From Boswellia sacra (lineage: Eukaryota > Streptophyta > Magnoliopsida > Sapindales > Burseraceae), in the NCBI GenBank assembly GCA_013180625.2, contig SNVD02006942.1, positions 1,364,001 through 1,428,000 of the forward strand: a stretch of 64,000 nt of DNA. The letters are read 5' to 3'. The notes under the pieces are model-generated. The model did not search any database, was not told the origin of the DNA, and was given only the letters and a program-made list of their open reading frames with translations. Shown in pieces: positions 57,430-64,000 of this stretch. Within the stretch, counting starts at the first letter, position 1. Every line of letters starts with the position of its first letter. The position numbers were made by a program, and so were the translations under genes.

Positions 57430-57783
57430 ATGGACACCATTCTCTCAAATCTGCACAAACATTTTCCCTCTCTTCCTCCAAATGATTTGCTTAAAATTTA
57501 CAAAGCTCGTGCAGAAAGACTAAGGATGTTGATGTGTAAGGGTATGCCTGTCGAAGTAAGATGGTTAATTGAAGCCAAGGTTCGATTTTCCTATGAATTT
57601 TCAGATAATCTTGTGTCTCACATGCCAGGTATGGAAAAAGCTCTTATGCCAAAAAGCGAAGAGCGAAAAGGTTACAAGTTTGTCCCAGATGTGCAAGATG
57701 GACTTGTAACCAGCGTTGCCACTCCTTGGGATATTTGTCTAACAATCGAGAGGATAAACTACAGTTCATCAAGAATGGACTGA
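57430..57783 (+). CDS. unidentified frame between integrase and LOG copy
   Basis: A 117-codon frame starts MDTILSNLHKHFPSLPPNDL and has a basic, helical N-terminal part and no recognised domain. It is in the position of the variable 3' region of Athila-like elements, where env-like frames occur, but I see no signal peptide or membrane segment. It could be a further captured fragment or noise. Confidence 0.3.
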   Translation: MDTILSNLHKHFPSLPPNDLLKIYKARAERLRMLMCKGMPVEVRWLIEAKVRFSYEFSDNLVSHMPGMEKALMPKSEERKGYKFVPDVQDGLVTSVATPWDICLTIERINYSSSRMD

Positions 57784-58293
57784 GTAAGGAGTCTTTGGAT
57801 GATATCCAAACGACTCTTAAGACGCATTCTTGTGGACTTGTGCAGCGTGAAATTTTTAATTTGTAGACACAATTTTGAGATGAGCAGGAATGCTATAGTC
57901 TTGGGAATCTGACTCAAAACAACCCTGTTTACCAGTTTATAAGAAAACTGGATGGGAAGCATATCCCCAACTCATAGAAGGTGTTTAAGCCGTTTCTGGA
58001 CGTAAAACCAGAGGAAGATGTGAGCCACAGTCACAACTACCTGTACATATGCATGCGTGCCATCATTTTTGAAATTTTAATACCTCATAGCTGTCATTTT
58101 TGAATTTGTATCTTTTGTTTGACTTATGGTGTCTTATTTCATCATCTTTTGAACTTTTATGCATTATTGTCAACTTTTTCAACAAACAACCGAGCTACCT
58201 AGATAGATATCATCATTAGCATACCTTTTTGCACTCCATAAATACCACATGTCTTGTTCTCTTCTTCACACATAGTTAGAGAGTTGAATAGAC

Positions 58294-58892
58294 ATGGAGG
58301 GAACTTCACAACGTCGAATCCAAAGGATATATGTATTCTGCGGATCTCGACCGGTAAAAGTGAGGAGTTTGTAGAAGTAGCAAACTATCTTGGTAGGCTA
58401 CTGGCTGAAAGAAAGATTCATGTGGTTTATGGGGGAGGTAGCCTCGGATTAATGGGTTGTGTGTCAATAGCTGCACATGTAGGAGGTAGTCAAGTTTTAG
58501 GAGTTATTCCTAAAGCTTTGGCCATAGAAAGCATCGTTGGAAAAATGGTTGGGATGGAGTTACAGGTCTCCTCTATGCATGAACGCATGGCACATATGCT
58601 CATCAATTCAGATGCCTTTATTGCTTTACCAGGTGGCTTTGGCACTCTTGAAGAAATTTTTTAAATTGCCTCTTGGGCCCAACTGAATCTTCATCAAAAA
58701 CCCATAGGTTTGTTGAATGTTAAAAATTTCTTTGATCCTTTGATAAGTTTTGTTGATGCAGCTGTGGAATAAAATTTTATCCCTCATTCAGCAAGAAAGA
58801 TCCTTGTTTCTGCCACTTCTGCTGGTGAGTTACTTGACAAATTACAAGAAGTTGAGTATAAACCTGACCCAGCTAGTACTCAAATTAATTAG
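58294..58892 (+). pseudogene. intronless LOG-type cytokinin phosphoribohydrolase retrocopy
   Basis: Starts MEGTSQRRIQRIYVFCGSRP, then a 1-bp deletion near 58352 shifts the frame to G-K-S-E-E-F-V-E-V-A-N-Y-L-G. It continues Y-G-G-G-S-L-G-L-M-G and keeps the LOG family motif P-G-G-F-G-T-L-E-E (near 58632). TAA replaces a Gln codon at 58662, and another TAA is at 58770. The frame ends at 58892 after E-Y-K-P-D-P. LOG enzymes release active cytokinin from its nucleotide. The family's genes normally have several introns and none are present here, so this is a processed copy. Its place between integrase and 3' LTR implies retroposition into the element or co-transcription with it. No poly-A tail is obvious. 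Confidence 0.9.
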
Positions 58893-59039
58893 GCAGGAGG
58901 CAAAACAAAAAGTGCAAATTAGATCTGAATCTCCGTTTGTAATTTTTTGTCCTTTATTTTATTTTATTTTATCATGTTATTTTATGAGTCTTTCAGGTCA
59001 TCTCTCTTGAATAACAGAAGCTTCAGGTAATGTCTCCTA

Positions 59040-59110
59040 TACTTTATCTCTCTACATTTAAACATTGAGGACAATGTTTCATTTGGTTGGGGGGGAAGGA
59101 TAGTAGACAT
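59040..59110 (+). other. Athila-type ATTGAGGACAATG segment and G-rich tract
   Basis: AACATTGAGGACAATGTTTC followed by TTGGGGGGGAAGG is a conserved stretch of the 3' non-coding part of Athila-like elements. It shows that the LOG copy lies inside the retroelement and not between elements. Confidence 0.6.
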
Positions 59111-59674
59111 AAGTGTGTCTTGAATTTTCTTTTTTCTTGCAAAAAAAAAGTGAGTTAGTAAATAGATTCAGAGTGCGGTGTAAGGAGTTCAAATCCTCTT
59201 GAGACGTATTCTGGGTCAGGAATGGCAGAGTAAAGAGGACCAGTTTGAACTCTTGAAACCCATTCTAACCAATTTGTCATTTTGTTTTGATTTTGTGAAC
59301 TCATTTTAGCTAACTTGATATTATTTAGTCTTGATTTTTGAATTTTATAACAAGGAGGTGTTATTCATTTCACTTTGAATTATTCAAATCTATGAACTCT
59401 CACAACATTATCATTTAAAAAATTGTGTGCTTATGTACTCATTAAGCAAGTATTCATGAACCTTTCTGTTAGTCCTAAGGCTACATGATAATTTTGATGA
59501 TAACAATACACATTGATTCATTGTGATTTACTAATATGTTTATTTATGTGCAAGAGTAATATCATTGAAATAATTGTAAAATCAAGAAGAGGCTTATTAA
59601 AATGAAGTGTTGAAGCTAAGGAGAAGGCTATATGTTAAAGGCACCAAAGTTTAAGAACAAGGTTTGATTCAAGG

Positions 59675-60400
59675 AATGTGACACATGAGCAATGTTTAAT
59701 CAATTGGTCATATATTTCTCTACAGATGTCCAAATAACGTGATTATTAAGCCTTTGGAAAGCTTACTCAATGTATAACATTTCATATGTTTTAAAAAAAT
59801 TCAAATTTCAAGTGTAAGGATGTCCAAATCATCATGCAAGTTGAAAGACAAATGGAAGCAGCTGACATGAGCACCGAATACTCTTTTGGACATATCTTGA
59901 GCTAGAAAAATCAAAATGACTTGATTCTTATGGAATTGGAAAGAGGACTTAATGAGGCACATTTCATATGTTTTGAAGAAATTCAAAATTCAAATGTAAT
60001 GCTGACATAATTGACATGCAATTCGATGGACTGACACAGAGAAGAAAAATCAACTCACATGAGCACCGAATGGTTTTTTGGCCATATCTTAAGATATCTC
60101 TATCCAAATGCTTTGATTCTTAATGTTTTGGAAAGCTTATTCAAATATACAGATCTTTCATGTTTTGAATAAATTCAAATTTCAAATGGAAGGCTGACAG
60201 AATTATCATTCAATTTGGTGGACCGACACAAGAAAGAAAAATCAAGTCACATGAGCACCAAATGGTGTTTTGGCCATATCTTGAGCTACAGATATCCAAA
60301 TGACTTGATTCTTGATGCGTTAGAAAGCTTATTTAAATGTGCAAATCTTTTATGTTTTGCAGATTTTCCAATTTCAAACGGAACATTAACAAAAAGGAAG
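59675..60400 (+). repeat. about 191-bp tandem repeats in the solo LTR (four copies)
   Basis: The phrase ACATGAGCACCGAATGG...GGCCATATCTTGAG...TCCAAATGACTTGATTCTT recurs near 59683, 59871, 60057 and 60249, spaced about 190 bp. The first copy is the most diverged. Confidence 0.8.
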
Positions 60401-60685
60401 ACAAGATTACGGTTTTTATGGTGGGCAGAAAATTTGGAGTTGGTGTCTTCACTTGATTAAGTTCATCTCATTTGCCTATAAAAGGAGCCCTTCTCCCATG
60501 CATTCAACAAGAAAAAGAGAAGCATCTATCAAGCAAAAAATAAGAGAAATATTAAGTCTAAAGAGCTTTTATATTCTTTATCTACTCTTTGAAGAGAGTT
60601 ATACTTTTGTTGTAAAAATTATCTTTGTTCTTGTATTGTGGTGAGAGTGAGATCTTCTTGTAAAGGATCATAGTTATCCTTGAGA

Positions 60686-61010
60686 GAACTCTTGGTGTGG
60701 TATTATCAAGAGTTGAAGGAAGAAGCCTTGGTGAGATTGTTCATCAAGAAGAACTCTTGGTGTGATGTTATCAAGAGTTGAAGGAAGTTGCCTTGGTGAG
60801 GTTGTTCATCAAGAAGAACTCTTGGTGTGGTGTTATCAAGGGTTGAAGAAAGTTGCCTTGGTGAGGTTGTTCATCAAGAAGAACTCTTGTTGTGGTGTTA
60901 TCAAGGGTTGAAGGAAGTTGCCTTGGTGAGGTTGTTCATCAAGAAGAACTCTTGGTGTGGTGTTATCAAGGTTGGAAGAAAAAGTCTTGGTGAGGTTGTT
61001 CATCAAGCAA
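60686..61010 (+). repeat. 65-bp tandem repeats in the solo LTR (five copies)
   Basis: Units start GAACTCTTGGTGTGG at 60686, 60751, 60816, 60881 and 60946, exactly 65 bp apart. Each runs through TTATCAAG(A/G)GTTGAAGGAAG to TTGTTCATCAAGAA. Confidence 0.95.
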
Positions 61011-61334
61011 GTTGTAAAGATTTCTACAACTTAGTGGAAAGCTTAGCTCGTGGAGCTAGGAGCCCTTGGACGTAGGCAAGGTTTGCCGAACCACGTAAAT
61101 TGAGTTTGCACTCTCTCTATCCCTTTCCTCTTTATATTTACTTGCACTTGTGATTGTTCAATATTGTTATGCTCTTGATTGCATCTTAGATAACTTCTAT
61201 TTTCATCTTCTTCACCTTTATTCTTAAAGAAAGAGTTAAATAATTTTGATTTTCAAGAAAAGTTTTCTAAATCCGTTTTGATAAATAAAAACCCAATTCA
61301 CCCCCCCTCTTGGGTTGCCATACCTGGGTCAACA

Positions 61335-61953
61335 CTTTCTTCACACACACACACATACCTTGATGCATGGTTGTGGGTGGCAAAATGAAATGTTGTAATA
61401 TTGAGTTCTTTTGTTTTGTTTAGGATAACAACACAAAGGAAAGGGAAAGTTAAAAAAAAAAAGTGAAAAAAAAGAAGAGAGCAATTGTAGATAAGTTTGG
61501 TCTCGTAGCCTCCTTAAGCTCGAAGGGGTGTCTTAACACCTAATGCCCTAAGGCCAACTGGTCTGGGAGTCATTAGCCTAAGGCTCGCTACATGGGTTAA
61601 AGATGCATTCCTTCAAAAAAAAAAAGAGAAAATATATATATATATATATGAATAAATGCCCTTTACCTAAGGTTGTTAGCCTTAACAAATATTAGAACCG
61701 ATATGGCTTCTTTCTAATAAGCCTCATAGTCATGTGTTGACTGAGCATAAAAAGAAGGTTTATAGATATCTTGACCGAAGGGTACATGAGTCATAAAATA
61801 ATAATAATAATAATAATTGGTTGAGAGTTTGTTTATTTGGATAAAATCAAGGAGAGTGCAATAATGACCACCTTGGATGTAAAATTCTATAAATCACTTC
61901 TAAATAATAACGCTTTAATTGCTAGGGACTAGCAATAAGCTAGTTGGGGGGTG
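61335..61953 (+). other. 3' non-coding part of the Athila-like element
   Basis: Resumes after the solo LTR. It includes CA, TA and ATA microsatellites and ends in the purine-rich TTGGGGGGTG tract that primes plus-strand synthesis next to the 3' LTR. Confidence 0.6.
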
Positions 61954-63322
61954 TGATGAACACTTAAATATGTATGTTTAATAAGAGCTTAGTTCATCAT
62001 ATTGCATTAATAGTGTCATTAAATTCCTCAACTTAAGCATATTTGTAGTCTTTGCGTCTTTGGAATTAACTTCCTCTAAATTTTGGTTTTGTTATAGGTT
62101 CGGTAAAATGGGCATAACTCTCTATTTATAGATTAGAATGGTTCAATTCTTAATGTTTTGAAAAGCTGATTAAATTATCTACAAGATTGTATTTCAGAAG
62201 CATCGTCAAATTCGGGCTCTTAGTGGACCAAAAATAGGCTTGAAGTAAACCCATCTGCAGTTTCGACCCAGTCTGACCAGGCCTCAGTATTTGGACCATA
62301 TCTCTCAAAATACGTATCAAATTGTGCAAATCAATATGTTCTAGAAATCTGAGAGAAATATCTACAACTTTTATGAAGACATGTGATTAAAATGCTCAAT
62401 ATTTCAATGTCAAAATCGGTGGTCAAAGTGGTGCACCTAATGATCCCAATGGTCAAAGTTAGTTCACCTAACATTTGACAACTATTCCTTTGTAATTTGA
62501 CAAGTTTGCCTCTGAATGTATCTATAAATAGAGGTGCCTTGTGACCCATTAGGGCATCGTGGCCTTTGCTGGGATCTTGTATTGTGTTTCTTTCTTGTTT
62601 TAATGTTATTAATGAATTTCCTTTTTCTTGTATTTTGTGTTCTTTCTCTTATAATGTCTTGCTAACTTCTCTCTTGCTAAGGTGAAAGGGTGAAACCCTT
62701 GATATGAGAGTAAGGATTCTCTAAACCTTTAATATGTGCTTAATTATCATAATCTTATGTTGTTTATTGTATATGATTTATATTTACTTTCTTAATCAAT
62801 CTTGACATCACTCGTAAAGTGGAGGTCTTTATCTATTGTAGACAATCCTTGGCACATCAAATGCTTAGATCCTTTCTAGATATCGTATGGTTTTTCCTTA
62901 CCGACACGAATCTAGTTAGGAACTTTGATTTGTTGTCGACATATGGAGATTGGCACATTGAATGCTTGAACCCATTTACAAGTAGTGGTATAAATATTGG
63001 TAACGAAGCAAAATATAATTCATATAACTAAAATGGGTTATTTATCCTTATTTGAAATATCATTGGTGGATCCCCTAACCTTAGCTCTCATTATTATTGT
63101 GTGAATTTCTCTTGTGTTATTCTCATTTATTGTTTAAGAACTTGTTCTTTACTTATATTTTTTGATATTATCTTGCCATCCCTTTGAATCATCCACATCG
63201 TATTTGCTTACTTATAGTTTGTAGCGCTAAAATCCCCTTCCTCGTGGATCAACCCCGGACTCACCGGGTTTATTACTTCGACACTCCTATACTTGGGAGA
63301 CAATCCTTTTTCGGATGTGTCA
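61954..63322 (+). repeat. 3' LTR of the Athila-like element
   Basis: Starts TGATGAACACTTAAATATG immediately after a G-tract and ends TTTTTCGGATGTGTCA. The end phrases (CCGGGTTTATTACTTCGACACTCC, then GGATGTGTCA) are typical of Athila-type LTRs. About 1.37 kb. No 5' partner is in the window. Confidence 0.8.
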
Positions 63323-64000
63323 GTTAGATGGACCCCATAGATCGGAATAGACATAATTGAGAGTTTCCCTTGTATTGTAAGGTGAGGAAGCGAATTTTAC
63401 CCATATCACATTGCCAAGCACGCAATGCTCGCAAAACTCTAATTTCTGCAACTTGTCTTCACATAGCAGACCTTGTTTTTGCAACTTCTGAAGCCTTCTT
63501 TCACTTGCATTACCAAGCCTGTTATGCCACAAATAGGTTTTATCTTCCATGCCTGATATTGTACCCATTTCTTCAATTATGGTGTTGCTTTAGAGAATGC
63601 ATGAACCGTTTTTCTGCACACCTTTTGTTACAATCAAGGATTATCTTATAACTTTTAAGGTGCTATTCTCCCCTTTGTAAGTGCAACCATTTTAAGCGTA
63701 CCAAGTGAAATCAAATTCCTATTCAGCTCCAAAATGTGCCTCACAGTTATTAAAACTCTTTCGATACCATCATGAGTCTTAATCTGAATTGTTCCTATCC
63801 CTACTACGCTACAAGCTTTATTGTCACCTAGCGAAATCTTTCCACCGTCAATCTTCTCATAAGATTCGAACGAGCTTCTATTTCACTTTATATGAAATGA
63901 ACAACTAGAATCTAAGACCCATTGCTTTTCTGAGTTTTTAGTAGTCACAACCAACACATCAAAATTCTCATATCCATCATCTATAATAGCAGCATCACTT
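63323..64000 (-). pseudogene. copia protease and GAG-pre-integrase fragment, cut by the Athila LTR
   Basis: The minus strand reads Q-W-V-L-D-S-S-C-S-F-H-I (a D-S-G-type protease site with Ser for Gly), then K-I-S-L-G-D-N-K-A-C, a G-I-G-T-I-Q-I-K segment and L-W-H-N-R-L-G-N-A-S...C-E-H-C-V-L. It ends in D-L-W-G-P-S-N exactly at the LTR edge, with a stop and frameshifts upstream. The Athila-like element probably inserted into this copia element. Confidence 0.85.

Larger units (their letters stand above)
59467..61334 (+). mobile_element. solo LTR, SIRE/Maximus-type copia (1868 bp), TSD CTTTC
   Basis: Starts TGTTAGTCCTAAGG and ends ACCTGGGTCAACA. It is flanked by perfect CTTTC copies (59462-59466 and 61335-61339). 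Internal phrases TTTTGATGATAACAA near the start and CCCAATTCACCCCCCCTCTTGGGTTG near the end are typical of SIRE-type LTRs. It holds two sets of tandem repeats. There is no pol, so it is a solo LTR formed by unequal recombination. Confidence 0.9.
54439..63322 (+). mobile_element. Athila-like Ty3/gypsy element, 5'-truncated, with nested insert and LOG copy
   Basis: It starts abruptly in the region just before RT (L-K-Y-A-Y-L-G-E-N-Q-T-Y at about 54448) and ends with a recognisable 3' LTR at 63322. The order RT, RNase H, integrase is Ty3/gypsy. The [10 protein letters not shown] motif after integrase and the phrase ATTGAGGACAATGTTT before a G-rich tract are typical of the Athila/Tat side. Gag and protease are absent. 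Between integrase and the 3' LTR are an unidentified frame, a LOG-type retrocopy and a solo LTR of another family. Confidence 0.85.

Noticed and set aside
60686..61010. CRISPR-like regular array (65-bp period)
   Set aside because: The units are directly adjacent with no unique spacers, lie in a plant LTR, and are an ordinary tandem repeat.

Overview
The window is a transposon-dense stretch of a dicot plant nuclear genome. The evidence is AT-rich intergenic DNA, plant GT-AG exon structure, plant-type Ty1/copia, Ty3/gypsy (chromovirus and Athila-like), hAT, CACTA, MULE and pogo elements, and plant genes: a LysM receptor-like (pseudo)kinase, an ankyrin/PGG protein, a BAHD acyltransferase, ALG6, alanyl-tRNA synthetase and a LOG-type cytokinin enzyme. 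I could not name the species. Only one gene looks intact, the single-exon LYK4/LYK5-like receptor on the minus strand at 31757-33661. Every other coding remnant carries stops, frameshifts, deletions or insertions.

Layout. 468-8366: degenerate Ty1/copia whose gag is split by a 2.75-kb solo LTR (555-3301, target duplication GATAT). 10311-13750: a CACTA left terminus followed by exon fragments of a PP28/PDAP1 gene and a YIP4/YIPF5-type gene. 13970-16300: a MULE transposase N-terminal remnant ending in a near-perfect 41-bp hairpin made from a LYK kinase fragment, then a 29-nt poly-C run. 17046-22530: a pogo/Lemi1-like remnant split by a complete Ty3 chromovirus (17784-22349, two 510-bp LTRs) that has lost RT and most of RNase H. 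22539-30457: an ankyrin/PGG pseudogene split by a copia element (23456-28764). 31757-33661: the LYK gene. 34679-38330: two non-autonomous hAT elements and several tRNA-like Pol III modules. 39018-41749: a BAHD acyltransferase pseudogene split by a 1.26-kb hAT with an 8-bp duplication. 43227-45038: a compact non-autonomous LTR element. 47267-53740: a second CACTA-type terminus, then four middle exons of alanyl-tRNA synthetase, three 5' exons of ALG6 and two unidentified exons. 54439-63322: a 5'-truncated Athila-like element that holds an intronless LOG copy between integrase and 3' LTR and is itself interrupted by a solo LTR (59467-61334, duplication CTTTC). 63323-64000: the edge of another copia element.

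The parts do not form a pathway. They record layered transposition, gene-fragment capture and decay around one surviving immune-receptor gene. The most notable items are the inverted-duplicated LYK fragment about 15 kb from an intact LYK gene, the two CACTA termini each followed by exon clusters from unrelated genes, and the LOG retrocopy inside a gypsy element. All calls come from reading the sequence and recalled family features; no database search was run.
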